DNA from: Raphanus sativus | Lineage: Eukaryota; Streptophyta; Magnoliopsida; Brassicales; Brassicaceae | DNA: 64,000 nt | Assembly (NCBI RefSeq): GCF_000801105.2 | Contig: NC_079517.1 | Span: 11,222,001-11,286,000 of the forward strand | Reading direction: 5' to 3' | Shown: one piece after another, positions 48,810 to 60,159 of the stretch | Layout: every line of letters begins with the position of its first letter | Numbering within the stretch: position 1 is the first letter of the stretch | Program-made: the position numbers and the translations under genes | Notes under the pieces: generated by a model | Told to the model about the DNA's origin: nothing | Seen by the model: the letters and a program-made list of their open reading frames with translations, nothing else | The model's database searches: none

Positions 48810-48860
48810 CAAGTAAAGTTACTCTTTCTTTTTTTTTTTTAAAACACCAAGTAAAGTTAC
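48810..48860 (-). mobile_element. Minimal poly(A) retroposon stub with TSD
   Basis: Direct repeat caagtaaagttac at 48810-48822 and 48848-48860 flanks 25 bp that read GTGTTTT plus an A-rich run on the minus strand. It lies in the RRM-gene promoter, just upstream of the site II pair. Confidence 0.75.
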
Positions 48861-49369
48861 CCAAAGAAATATACAATACTAAATAGTGTTTAAAACCAAA
48901 CGTCATATTGCAGTAGAGAGTGTCTTCCTTTACTCCTCCCCAAACAAAATTTATCGAAAACCAAACGGCGGAGGAACTGGTTTTCCGGTTAAAGCTACTC
49001 AAAAAGAAAAAAACACTTATCTGCAAAGTGTGAGCTTTTTACTCTTTATTGTTTACTTCCATTCCCTAGTACTACATTGTAGTGTTCCTACTTGCTAGCT
49101 ACTGTCATCATCAAAAATGAAATTGAGCTTTTAGGGTTTCTCAGATCACACGATCTCTTTGGCTTTGGATATTCTGTTCCATAATTCTTTTCCCCTTTGA
49201 TCTTTCCCGCCTTTAAAAGTTAGGGTTTATCTTGTTTTTTTTTTCTGATCAACATTTAGGGTTTTATCTTCTTTTTATTTTATTTTATATATTCACCTTG
49301 TATTGTACAAAGCTTTCTCATATGTTCCATGGTCTAATTAAATTCATATCTTTTTGAAGTTTTTTTTTT
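48861..49369. other. Intergenic spacer 5' of MULE relic
   Basis: Several tagggtttt phrases near 49131, 49220 and 49257 but no gene. MULE terminal inverted repeats were not found here. Confidence 0.4.
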
Positions 49370-50719
49370 GTGAAGGTTTTCATGGAGACGAGAAAGATAA
49401 TTCCAGTGTTCTGTTACTGGAACGGGTGTATTAAAGATGGCCCTGATGGTCCACTCTACGAAGGAGGATCAAGTCCAAGAGTGATCAGAGTTGAGAGGAA
49501 AACCAGTTTACCTAAATTGTTAGATGATCTGCATCGAGTCACTGGATTTGACAAGGGTAAGTTCAAGATAGATGTGATTGGTAGATACCCTTCCATTGTT
49601 CAACAACCTCTGGTTAAGTATATCCGTCTGCCCGTTGTGGATGATTCTAGTCTCGAGACCATGCTCGAGGTCCCAACTTACCACCTTTCCATCAACAATC
49701 TGGAGTTTTATTTAGAGGTCACACCTGTTGTTAATGCTCCTTCCTTAGCAAATCAGGTGACGCGCGCGAAAGCGTCCTCGGCAAGATGATAATGATGCAA
49801 ACTCTTCCCGCTAGCGTTTGCGCTTGTTGTTTCTTAAGAAAAGTCGTCTGCCGATTCTTGGCGTTGGTTCTTCGCGTGCATCAGAAAGAAAGCAACGCAG
49901 AGGGAAGGTCTTTGTCTAATAACGACTATGGATCCTGACATTGTTACGGTTGTCAACGAGCCTGAGTGTCGGTGGGCGCAACACCGCTTCTGTCTCAGGC
50001 ATCTTTGCTTCGAGTTTTACGAAGCTTTCCGTAACAATCTCATGACGGAGTTTGTCTACAAGGCTGGATCCACTGTGTGCGTTTCGAGTTTCGATTACTA
50101 CTTGAAGAAAATCGAGGAGATGGATCCAGAGGCGCGGAAGTGGGTAGACAAAATACCTCCACATAAGTGGGCTCTGGCTCATGATGAAGGCGGATTGAGA
50201 TTTGGTATCATGGAGACAAACTTGATCTTTGCCACTTACGGTTTCATAAACCATATCCCTGATCTCCCCATCACAACTTGCGTCTTGCTAATCTTCGATC
50301 ACCTGGCAGAGCTTTTCATATCCCAACGTGAGCTTCTAAACAGTGGAGACAAGAAGTATGCTAAACATGTCATGACAAAGCTTGGAGAGTACAATAAGGG
50401 AACTTATGATGTGCTGCCACTAGACAATACCGGAGAGAGGTTTCAAGTTGTTGTCGCGGATGGAGATAATAACAAGAGATTTGTTGTTCATCGCGTTGAT
50501 AGGGTTTGCACTTGTGGGATGTGGCAACTTTACAAGTATCCGTGTTCTCACTTGTTAGCGGTTTGTAGGAGGCTGAGCGTTGACTTTTTGCAGTATGTCA
50601 ACGACTACTACAATACAGAACGTTCTCTTCAAGTTTACGCTGCTGAGTTCAATCATGTTCCGGGGTTTTCTGAATGGCCGGAGGCTTCTGACGCTCCGAG
50701 GCTCCTTCCTCCCAGATGA
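49370..50719 (+). pseudogene. MULE (MuDR) transposase, internally deleted
   Basis: The first frame, 49370-49789, gives 139 aa resembling the N-terminal region of Mutator-like transposases (PVFCYWNGCIKDGPDGPLYE). A second frame, 49928-50719, gives 263 aa resembling the C-terminal half (FCLRHLCFEFYEAF, RKWVDKIPPHKWALAHDEG, GIMETNL) and ends with a SWIM zinc finger CTCGMWQLYKYPCSH. The middle, with the zinc-binding region and most of the DDE catalytic core, is missing. The 138-bp join has stops. No flanking long inverted repeats were found. It is inactive as a transposase. Confidence 0.85.
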
Positions 50720-51173
50720 TGAGGTTGCACTTCAACCAACATGAACTAAACAGAGATGGTGGTGGTATGTTTTATTGGTGTAATGTTGTTTTTTTTGGTA
50801 TTAAAAACCGGTTTGGTTTATGTGGCTAATGTAATGCTTGGACAAAGTAGTTTTTATTGTGTGAAAATGTATTTCTGGAAGTGTAAGTTGGTGGATTTTG
50901 AATTTACAAATGGCAATAACCGGTTTAATGTAAGTTATTAGGAGGATTGATGTATGAAACCAGTTATTTTATTGTGGCTTCTGATTAACTTTTACCATAT
51001 ATTGCAGTCAGTCAGTGTTTTTGTCTATCGGTTTATTAGTTTAATTACAAACTAAACTAGAAGCTTTTAGCTCTGGACAGAGAGTGACCGAACACATTGT
51101 GAGTAAGTAACTGAAGATGATTAATAGAATGTGCCATCTTGGTAGTTTAGAAAATAGGTTGCAACAACAAATA
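50720..51173. other. Intergenic spacer 3' of MULE relic
   Basis: No feature recognised. Confidence 0.4.
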
Positions 51174-53212
51174 TCTATCCTATTAAAAGTGAAGTACAAA
51201 AGAAAATTAACCCATACTTCATCTAAATATTTACAATATCTGCCACTGATATTAATGATACAGATTTGCTATAATTTTGTTTAAGCCTTTCACGTCATAA
51301 TCCAAATCGAAGCCTATTAACATTATCTTTGACCAATTTGTATATCTTTAACTATAAAATCTCTAACCATACAGTTGGACATCAGCACAATCTCGATATC
51401 AGCATGAAACTGTTTCAAAAATTTACTAAGCGATATTGTTGAATCCATTGCCAATTTTTTATTAAAATAGTGTTACAGCCAAAACTAATATATAACTATA
51501 ATATTATAACTGTAAATAGCATTACTAAACCGGACTATATGTAGGAAAAATTTCATAAAAATATTCCAACTAAATTTCATTAAACTTTTTAATACCAAAA
51601 CTTTTTTGTTACCCAGTTTAATATCCCAACTAATTATACTGTTCATTTTAATATACAAATTTTTAAAATTATGTCCCTTTTAATAATCAAAATTTATTTA
51701 AAATACTGATAAGTTTCAAACAAAATTTAAAAAACCTTCAAATTAACAAAACAATCTCAGAAAATTCTAATTTTATTTAGGATTTAGGAAAGAAGGTAAT
51801 AAGTTAGGAAGAAAATTTTAAAATTTTAAAATTAAGTTTTAAGGAAAATAAATAAATTTGTTTTCTATTTCAGAAAATAAACTAAACTCAATACTTAAAA
51901 TTTAAAATTTTTATTTCAAAATTTAAGGTTATACACATTTTAGTTAATTTTATTCTCAAACAGAAAATAAAATTAGAATTTTCTGAGATGTTTGTAAAAT
52001 TTAGAGATTTTTTTAAATTTCGTATGAAAATTATTAGTATTTTTAATTAAAATAAAAAAGTTTGGATATTAAATAGACTTAGTTTTAAAAGTTTGTATAT
52101 TAAAGTGAGCAAAATAATTAATTGGGTTATTAAACTAGACATCAAAAAAGTTTAGGTATTTAAAAAGCTTAAAAAATTTAGTTGGGATATTAAACTAGAC
52201 AGCGAAAAAAGTTTAGGTATTTAAAAGCTTAACAAAATTTAATTGAGATATTTTTATAGAATTTTCCCTATATGTACTACTTGTATTGGATAAAATTAAA
52301 AACCATTCGGGTTGACTACTATTTTATAGATTAATAGGATTCAATATTTATATTAATTAATCTTTTAAACATAAAATCTATGTATAAAGTTTTCTAATGA
52401 TTTTGTTGCACCTATCATTAAAAAAATATATCAACTAAGTCAGATATATCAATTCACTGTTCGTAAAATCTTTAACTATCTTAATAACTTAACATAACAA
52501 GCCCCTAAATTAAAGGTATCATATTTATAAAAATATCAATATACTTGCTAATTACAGATTTATAGGATCGATTGATTACAACATCTTTAGTATATTCCAA
52601 ACTTTAAATACTTATCATTATGTGAAAAAATTAAAAACAAAATATTGACAAAATATTCCTAACCTTTAGTATATTTTTTATCTACACGACTTGCAAATCA
52701 AGTTTTCAAATAATTAGTTTAGATTTTACTATCATATATGTCTCACTTATAAAACTATATACAATTCATTATACGTTGAAGAACAACATTCACATCCAGA
52801 TCCAAAAAAAATGTCGAGCAATGCAAGTTTCACACCTCTCAAAAACATGAATCCATTTAAGATGAAATAGTGATCTCAAGTCAAATTACTTCATTCCTGG
52901 CAACAAACCACCTTATTCGGTAGGAGAGACTCTTCAAATGGTTTTTGCTGATGAATATGTAAGTTTTGAAAAATCAAATATATTCTTTTAGGTTTTTTGT
53001 TTATCAAAACCAAATACTAAAAACTTATTTTGTAGGGTAATTAAAACTACAAACGGAACTGTCCAATATCGGTCAACAAATCATCATAAAATATGTATTA
53101 AATCAGCATAGAATATATATTAACAACATCACATTTATATAAAATATAATAAAAATTAAATATTGTGAACCGAAAAAGAACACCCGCACGGGCGTGCGGG
53201 TCAAAAGTCTAG
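51174..53212 (+). mobile_element. Non-autonomous Helitron hosting a nested MITE
   Basis: It starts TCTATCCTATTAAAAGTGAA after an A (51173) and ends with hairpin CCCGCAC/GTGCGGG (53183-53200), then TCAAAAGTCTAG before a T. It is 2,039 bp including the nested 724-bp element plus its duplicated target. No Rep/helicase coding is visible. Confidence 0.85.
51544..52267. mobile_element. MULE-type foldback MITE
   Basis: Long imperfect inverted arms of roughly 240-300 bp: the left end GGAAAAATTTCATAAAAATA matches the right end GGAAAATTCTATAAAAATAT. It is flanked by a perfect 9-bp duplication ctatatgta (51535-51543 and 52268-52276), the size expected for Mutator elements. The right arm carries an internal duplication (the phrase tttaatatcccaac-like occurs twice). 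No coding. Confidence 0.85.
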
Positions 53213-53314
53213 TTGACATTTAAAGTTATTGAATAGATTAAGAATGGATGTGAGGATTAAAAAAAAAGAAGCTAATTAAGAAAATAAATTAACAGTTATC
53301 GGATGGAGGAATAC

Positions 53315-54432
53315 TCAGTAACGAGAGGTGTCAGGGAGAGAAGTGTCATTGAGGAAGTGAATGAAGAGTGAAAGAGATCGTTTTGGCTGGAAGCTAGGAA
53401 CTTGATGACCAGCCCCTCTCACGGTTGCAAAAGTCAACTTCCCTTTGTACTCCTCAGTGTATCCTCCCACCTCTCCATCTAGGTACCACGGATGCCAAGC
53501 CGTCTTGGCTGTTAGATTCATCTTCTTGAGCGAGTATTTGGTTGATGTCACCGGGATTCTCCCGTCCATATCCCCGCTGAACACCCACACGCGGAGGCCC
53601 TTCCCCATCATCTCCTTGATCAGAGGAATGACTGTGGTAGGACTATCGTTCCACTTCTTTATCACACTGCTGCATGGCATCCATTCATAAGGCAGCCTCG
53701 TACCGTTCGCGTGCAGGGCTACCTGAACCTCGTGTCTGTTCAGGTAGGCCTGCACGTAATTGTCGCTGCACGGGTCAAAGTTTTGTACAGTGGTTCCTCT
53801 CTTGGGCCTGCGAGTGAGCGTGGAGTTGCGGCATAAGGGAGCGTATATGTTGTATATGTCTAGATAATATGTATTCATGTCGATTTGGTCCGACACCACC
53901 GCGCACTCCTCGGTCATCACCACGCTCGCTGACTCAATCTTGAGATCGCAGTTATTCTTGAGTTGGACCAAAGAATCCTCGGAGATCAAAGCGTGACTCT
54001 CGAAAAAGTCGTACATGCCCATCAAGTCGGTCTCGTCGTTGATCACCGCGTTTCCTATCAAAATGCCCTTGAGATTGAGGAAGCTCCTCGGGTGATGGAC
54101 AAGGATAGTATGGGCTAGCTGGGGAACATAGTGGCCGGCGTAGCTCTCACCGCCAATGTACAAGTCCCTGCCTTTGAACTCCGGGAACCTCTCAAGCCAA
54201 TTGACTAAAAAGATGTAGTTATCGGATGCAGTGTTCCTGTCCCCGGGCTTCTCGAGATCCGACGTTGTGTTGGTGTAAGAGAATCCCACTCCTGCTGGGG
54301 ATTCTAAGAACAACACGTTTGCAGCATTGTTCCATGCGTATCGGTTTCTGAAGAGCGTTTTGCCGTCGCTGTGCACTCTGAATGGTCCAAGCTCTTGTAA
54401 TGCTCCATACGCCAGTGACGAGCATCCTGGTC
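53315..54432 (-). CDS. Serine carboxypeptidase-like protein, 5' exon missing
   Basis: The minus-strand exon begins after a CAG acceptor with (G)GPGCSSLAYGALQELGPF, the usual oxyanion-hole block, and runs 372 codons to the stop at 53315. All three catalytic residues are present: Ser in GESYAGHYVPQ, Asp in FSGDMDGRIPVT, His in GAGHQVPSFQP. Spaced Cys and several N-glycosylation sites fit a secreted or vacuolar S10 enzyme of the SCPL38-40 type. Exon 1, with signal peptide and the PLVLWLNG-type region, should lie above 54433; I do not see it before the N gap at 55528. The gene is either incomplete in the assembly or a 5'-deleted pseudogene. It is not part of the Arabidopsis order as I recall it. 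Confidence 0.87.
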
Positions 54433-55270
54433 CTGTTTATTTTACCAACAAATTTATATATTAATCACACATGCATGGCGGAAAAGAAAAACAAAGGAAT
54501 CACACATACAGTCTTTGTAACCATAAACTAGATTTTGTTATAGAGAGCTAAATAAGTGCTGATCTATATTTATCATCCTCTGCTAGTAATATTTTAGTCT
54601 TTCTTTTAAAAATGTACTATATCCAACTATATAAATAACGTAGTGGCTAAAATAACTTGTAAGTAGAGCTGTGCAACCCAATGAAAAAGGCAAATCTACT
54701 CAGTAGCATGTGACATCTGAAACCCAATTAAAAAGGCAAATCATTTTAGGGCTTATTGCAAAAGTGACTCAAAACTTGAATTCAAACAGAAAACTAACCT
54801 TTTCTTTTGACTCATTTTTTTTTTGAGTTTTTAACCCCACATCTGCATTTTATCTACGAAAATGCCATTAACCCTTTTTTTTTTTTTTTTTTTCGAAAAT
54901 GGCTTCTTTACTGTCTCAACCTCATTTTCTTCAAGTATTTACAATATTGCCACTGCCATGAATAGTGGGAACAACCTTGTACGAACTGTTTGGAGCTTTT
55001 AATGCCCTTTAATGCACGTAAATCTCTTTACACTCTCTCTGTTTCAATTGTTATGAACTAAAAACAACATTTCTTTCACTTTCTCTCCATATTCATCCAA
55101 AAAACTGAAGCTTTTGATTCAAAATTGTTTGGAGCCATATTTCTTTCGTTTTGACTTACGGTTGCTTTCGTTTGAGGTTCTGGGTGGTTGGAGAAGACCC
55201 TGTGTGCAAACAAAGTCATCTCACCTAGTTGAAGGTACGAATTTGAATTTTTTTCAAAATCTGTTCGCGT
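54433..55270. other. Intergenic, repeat-derived sequence
   Basis: No SCPL exon 1 found on the minus strand. From about 54750 the sequence (gggcttattgcaaaagtgac and onward) has the look of a dispersed crucifer element continuing into the palindromic array. T20 at about 54874-54893. Confidence 0.4.
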
Positions 55271-55489
55271 AGAAGACTTACAAGTAAGTCATCTGTATGT
55301 AGAAGACTTACTGATGAGTCTTCTGGTCAAACGGACGACTTAAACTAAGTCGTCCAGCTTTGTTTGGTGAAAAAAAACAGTCCAGACGACTTATATATAA
55401 GTCGTCTACGAGAAACAGGCTAGTTTTGCATTTGACCGAATCGTGTCAGATCTTTGACTATTTCTGGACGACTTATAATTCAGTCGTCT
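55271..55489. repeat. Array of five short palindromes (AGACGACTTA type)
   Basis: Imperfect 23-24 bp palindromes at 55271-55294, 55301-55324, 55333-55355, 55384-55407 and 55466-55489. The shared form is (A/G)GACGACTTA, 3-4 bases, TAAGTCGTC(T/C). Spacers of 6-58 bp are unrelated. The two at 55333 and 55384 are essentially perfect. Confidence 0.9.
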
Positions 55490-55527
55490 CTCGGAAAGTT
55501 AAAATTTCAATATTTTATTAAACTAGA

Positions 55528-55627
55528 NNNNNNNNNNNNNNNNNNNNNNNNNNNNNNNNNNNNNNNNNNNNNNNNNNNNNNNNNNNNNNNNNNNNNNNNN
55601 NNNNNNNNNNNNNNNNNNNNNNNNNNN
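55528..55627. other. Assembly gap (100 N)
   Basis: Exactly 100 N, a conventional placeholder for a gap of unknown size. It lies between the palindromic array and the telomere-like repeat, so missing repeats are likely. Confidence 0.99.
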
Positions 55628-55710
55628 ATTTTAGAGAATTTCATATATACAAAGTTTGTGGATGTGTCGAGTATTCCATACCACAATATGTATAGTATAG
55701 TCACGTAATG

Positions 55711-56225
55711 GATAAAAGTTTGGGTTTAGGGCTTAAGGTTTAGGATTAAGGTTTGGATTTAGAGTATATGGTTTGGGTATATGGTTTGGGTTTAGGGTCT
55801 GGTTTAAAATTTGGGTTTAGGGTATATGGTTTGGGTTTAGGATTCATAGTTTTGGGTTTAGAGTTTGGGTCTAGGGTTTAGGGTCTATGGTTTGGGTATA
55901 TGGTTTAGGGTTTGGATTTAAGATATATGGTTTTGGTATGGAATTTGGGTTTAAAGTATATGGTTTGGGTTTAGGGTATATGGTTTGGGTTTAGGGTTTA
56001 GAGTTTGGGTTTGGGTTTAGGGTTTAGAGTTTGGGTTTGGATTTGGGTTTAGAATTTGGGTTTAGAGTTTGGGTTTGGATTTAGAGTTTGAGTTTAGGGT
56101 TTAGGGTTTAGAATTTTGAGTTTGGATTTGGATTTAGGGTTTAGAATTTAGAGTTTGGGTTTGGATTTATGGTTTAGAGTTTGGGTTTAGGGTTTAGAGT
56201 TTGGTTTAGAGTTTAGGATTTAAAA
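55711..56225 (+). repeat. Degenerate telomere-like (TTTAGGG) repeat
   Basis: About 515 bp made of variants of gggttta and ggtttag (gtttagggtttag, gtttgggtttag, tatatggtttggg). The plant telomere unit TTTAGGG is recognisable throughout but degenerate, as in old interstitial telomeric repeats or a derived minisatellite. Confidence 0.8.
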
Positions 56226-57911
56226 TTTGTGTCACCAATTTTAACTTTTATAATATACTATTGCTTACTAATACACCTCACAACATTTATGTATAAGTGA
56301 AATATTATTCTATGTATATGTATAGTACAACGCAATTAGAGTACAACGATTTATTTTTAATTATCATAATCTTTGGACTATAATATATGCTATATAGTAT
56401 AGTATTACAAATTCAGTTTTAAAACGTCAACATCAAACGCAAGCGCCTAAAAGGAGATTTTGGTCACAATTGTGTGCTAATTATCTCATCCACCGTTACA
56501 ACTGTAGAATGGCTATATTCTTGAGTTTTTCTTCCTTTATGTACATCTCACAAATCAATACTATTAATTCTTCAATATGTCCAATTGATATGGGGTTATG
56601 TCCAACAATTATTTTTTTCCACAATAAAAAAACCATATATTCTATAACTGAATCTAAATAATATTTTGTAACCACTTTTTAACTCCATAATGGTCGGGGC
56701 TTATTAAGAAAAACCAAATATTTTATAATTGTTTTCCTTTAATTCCTATATTCTAGGATCCATAACTGCAACATTTATTAAAATGTACAAATAAATTATT
56801 GATATATGTCGATTTAAATATGTATAATAATTACAGCACTTTTTTTTGAAAATATATGCACATTTTGTTACGAAAAATATATGTTATTAATCAACAATAA
56901 TACATTAATTAATCCAAATTAATAACCACCTATATTCTTACTATTATGACTACTGATATTTAAAATCTAAGTTTATGCTTTATATTTACTAACCCTAACC
57001 TTTTAATAAAATAAATAATTAATATAATATTATTTACCATTGAAAAAGTTAATATTATTTTAATTCATGAAATACAAATTTATTTAACTAATATAACTAA
57101 TAATAATTATCATGAAATTAAATAATTAAAAGATAATTAAATTTATCTCAATTTTTTCGGGTCAACCATTACAAAATCACGGATAAATGAAAATTTGATG
57201 GATTTTTAATCGTATGGGATTTCTAAATAGAAATTTTATAATTTAATTCAAAATCTAAGCTGAATTCAATGTAGATCACTAGATTTACCACTGGTGCCCT
57301 GGATTCATATCATATATGAAAATATACTAAAACTATATCATAAATTAAATTTAGCAAAATTTAGATAAATATAATAAATTAATATTTTAATATATAGGTC
57401 CAATTTAATCAGATTCGAGGCCTAGACTTATGGGATAGATTCTATATTGGTTTTTCGAGTACGAATATTTAATTGCGTGAATAATTCAAAATGCTAATAA
57501 ATACCACAATATTCTGTTTTTATTTAAACCTGATTATATATTTCATCATCAACATTATTTTTATCAAAACGTTAAACCTATTATAATATTCACATATATA
57601 ATGCTTTCTTTGTAACATTTAAATGTAAATAATAGTCAGAAATATAAATTTATATTCAATAAATTTAATTTGTTTCGGCAAATAAATTTGCACTTTGAAA
57701 ACGTGGATCAAAAATAATATTACTTTGTTATTTAAGAAAAATAAAAATTTATAGCTGTTAGAAATAAAGTACAATTAATATATGAAATGACTATGATAGA
57801 AGTGTTTATAGTAATATTTACACAAATATGATCACAGAATACATAAATATGATTTACAAAGAATACACAAATATGAAATTAAAATTTCTACAAAAAATGT
57901 AAAACAAAAAT
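56226..57911. other. AT-rich DNA, no gene
   Basis: Very AT-rich with only short open frames. It is probably the body of the Helitron whose 3' end lies at 57945, but the 5' end was not found. Confidence 0.45.
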
Positions 57912-57945
57912 ATACCCTCCCTTTAAAGGGCGGGTCAAAATCTAG
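57912..57945 (+). mobile_element. Helitron 3' terminus
   Basis: Hairpin CCCTCCCTTT/AAAGGGCGGG (10-bp stem with one wobble), then TCAAAATCTAG followed by T. The 5' end is not identified and may be in the gap or eroded. Confidence 0.75.
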
Positions 57946-59603
57946 TTCTCCCTTAGAGTTTCATGAGAAGCAAGCTTTTATAAGCACTGCAAAAAATATA
58001 CGTCATTTGCTATTTAGTGATCTCGAGCGAAGCATTTTATAAATCTGATTTTAGTTAAAGAAAGACAAAAATAAATTTTAACACTCTTTTAGGTTTAACG
58101 CTAAATAAGCTTGCAAACTTTGTAGGAGCCATATCAATAAATACATTGAATCTCCATTCACAAATGAAACTAGTCACTCCCCTAACGAATCAACATCCTA
58201 ATCACCATATCAATAATTCATGTAAATGTTGACTTTTAATTTATCATTAGCGAGCCGGTATGATTCTAAAAATGTATTGCTTTGGTTCAGAAGATTCAAA
58301 TCTGATATACAGAAGAAAACCGCCAACACTTGACTCTCTTTTTTTTTTGGTTTAAGCCAACACTCTCTTTGTTCTTGTCAACACTCACATTCAATCTCTG
58401 CTATCTTTAAGCAAAAAATTCACTTTGGCTTTACCCTTTTGCTGTGTTTCACTGAGCAACTCCTTCAGTTGCAGCTTGCCACTACTGACTTGCAACATTT
58501 ATCCCATCAGCTTCAGCTGTGACACAAGACTATATTAATATCATCTGACGTGAAATGCAAGAAAGTACATTTATGACTTTGGTATTGACGCTTAGCACTC
58601 CCTTTATCCGATTATTGGCAGCAGGAGTTCCTCCAGTGACACAATCAGCATGGTAAGGGATACACGAAGCCTGGACCACAGCAACACATAATATTCAATC
58701 AAAAGAGTAAAGGTTTCCTGTTTCGTAGCCCTGACTTTTATCAACTGACATAAGGCAATATCAGGTTACAGACTACAGCCGTTTGTCATGACCGGTTCTA
58801 ACTGCCAAACTAAGAAAGCTCCATGAGCATAGTTGCCTATAACCTTCCCCGATCTAATGCAAGTAAACTAACACAGTGCTAACAAAAGAACAAAAGCTGA
58901 TTACTTTCTTTGACAAATCTACTTGAATTTTATAGCATATTTCTTTTGGCCAGGCCATTATAAGTAGTTCAGCATAAGAAGACTATAGTAGAGATATGAG
59001 GTTTGATGCTGACTTACACAGCAGCAAACACTGAAGTAAGACTAAAAACAGATTCGACCTAAAAGAGCAAATGCATAGTCCCAAAAAGTATGCAACTTTC
59101 TGGAAACCAAAGAAGGTTAAACTAAATCAAGATTTTAATGATTTTTACAGTTGGTTAAGTAAGCAACCCATATGTTCGTAATCATTCGCAAAATCTGTTT
59201 AACATTCAAATTATAATCAATCAAGGTGGCGATTCAAACCTCCTAAATTTCCCACCCGTGTTTTGGAGAACTAACAGTTGGAAAACATCTTCAGCTTGAA
59301 ATCAAAATTGTAAATTTTAATGGGGTTAACTTAGGTCTAAAGGTCCATATGAACCTCTTCTGGTTTGTTATATTTATAGCTATCAATGGATGTATACTAT
59401 CGAAAGACCTAATTAGACTTTTGCTGTAAAAAAAGAAGAGAATTATGTAAGTTTTCGACCACATTGTTCTTGAATTTTGTATATTTCTATTTTTTTTGTT
59501 AAGGAAACTATTGGTGTTGGCTTCAGTCTTTAGCCAAAGGTCCACAATCACGCTGATTTTGCGCATGTTCGTTTTGCATATCACAGCGTTACGACAGTGA
59601 TAT
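57946..59603. other. Intergenic, no confident gene
   Basis: Contains a poly(A) stub (58322-58369). A faintly coding-like minus-strand stretch lies near 58595-58680 (SCIPYHADCVTGGTPAANN) after a CAG; I could not connect it to a gene. Confidence 0.45.
58322..58369 (-). mobile_element. Poly(A) retroposon stub with TSD
   Basis: gccaacacttgactctctt (58322-58340) and gccaacactctctt (58356-58369) match except for a 5-bp indel. They flank T10 then ggtttaa, meaning TTAAACC plus A10 on the minus strand. The AAACC end recalls the stub at 42080. Confidence 0.6.
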
Positions 59604-59690
59604 GTGACATCAGTCGTAAATTGCATAACAAAGGTCATTATATGTTTTACTGTTGTGACATCAGTTGTAAATTGCATAACAAATTGCATA
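59604..59690. repeat. Two-copy tandem repeat, about 50 bp
   Basis: gtgacatcagt(c/t)gtaaatt with gcataacaaa occurs at about 59605 and 59656. It produces a repetitive minus-strand frame (MQFTTDVT twice) that I do not regard as a gene. Confidence 0.65.
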
Positions 59691-60159
59691 ACAACAGCGA
59701 AACAAAAAAAAATATTTAATCATAAATTGCAAGTTATACAACCCAATAAAAATTAGAGATAATTGGCTCGATATACATAATTGAAGCTGAAATTAGCAAT
59801 CTACCCAAGTTGAAGTGAAAACCTGGTTCACTATAGCTTTTTGTGTCAATACTGACCATTAAGCCCCTACCCATTGCCACGATGTCATACACAGTACAAC
59901 GAAGGATCTCTATCCTAGATATGGTAAAGGATTTAATAGAGGTCTGTTCAGTTGTAGGACTGCAAGTAGGCACCTTCCTGGCCACACGTTTTTTCATGCC
60001 CATAATTTTATTCAATGCTTTTCTCTATCATATTTTATTCAATGCTTTAATATTCATAATATGTTTGTGTATAGGTATAACCTCGTCTACACATAAAACG
60101 TAAACATAAATGTGTATGAACATATGTTTAAAATACTATTTTCGTAAAATTTATACTTA

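Noticed and set aside
49790..49927. Intron joining the two MULE frames
   Set aside because: Splicing could not restore the missing catalytic core; a deletion explains it better.
54838..54905. T20 flanked by cgaaaatgcc and cgaaaatggc as a retroposon stub
   Set aside because: The extra bases lie on the wrong side of the A run for a 3' tail next to the target duplication.
55271..55489. CRISPR-like array
   Set aside because: This is a plant nuclear genome, the repeats are palindromes with irregular spacing and there are no cas genes.
55630..57945. Full extent of the Helitron ending at 57945
   Set aside because: No TC-type start with the family motif was found, so only the 3' end is reported.
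59734..60015. Minus-strand 93-codon frame (FHFNLGRLLISASIMY and others)
   Set aside because: No recognisable domain, no splice context, and the flanks are repeat-like.
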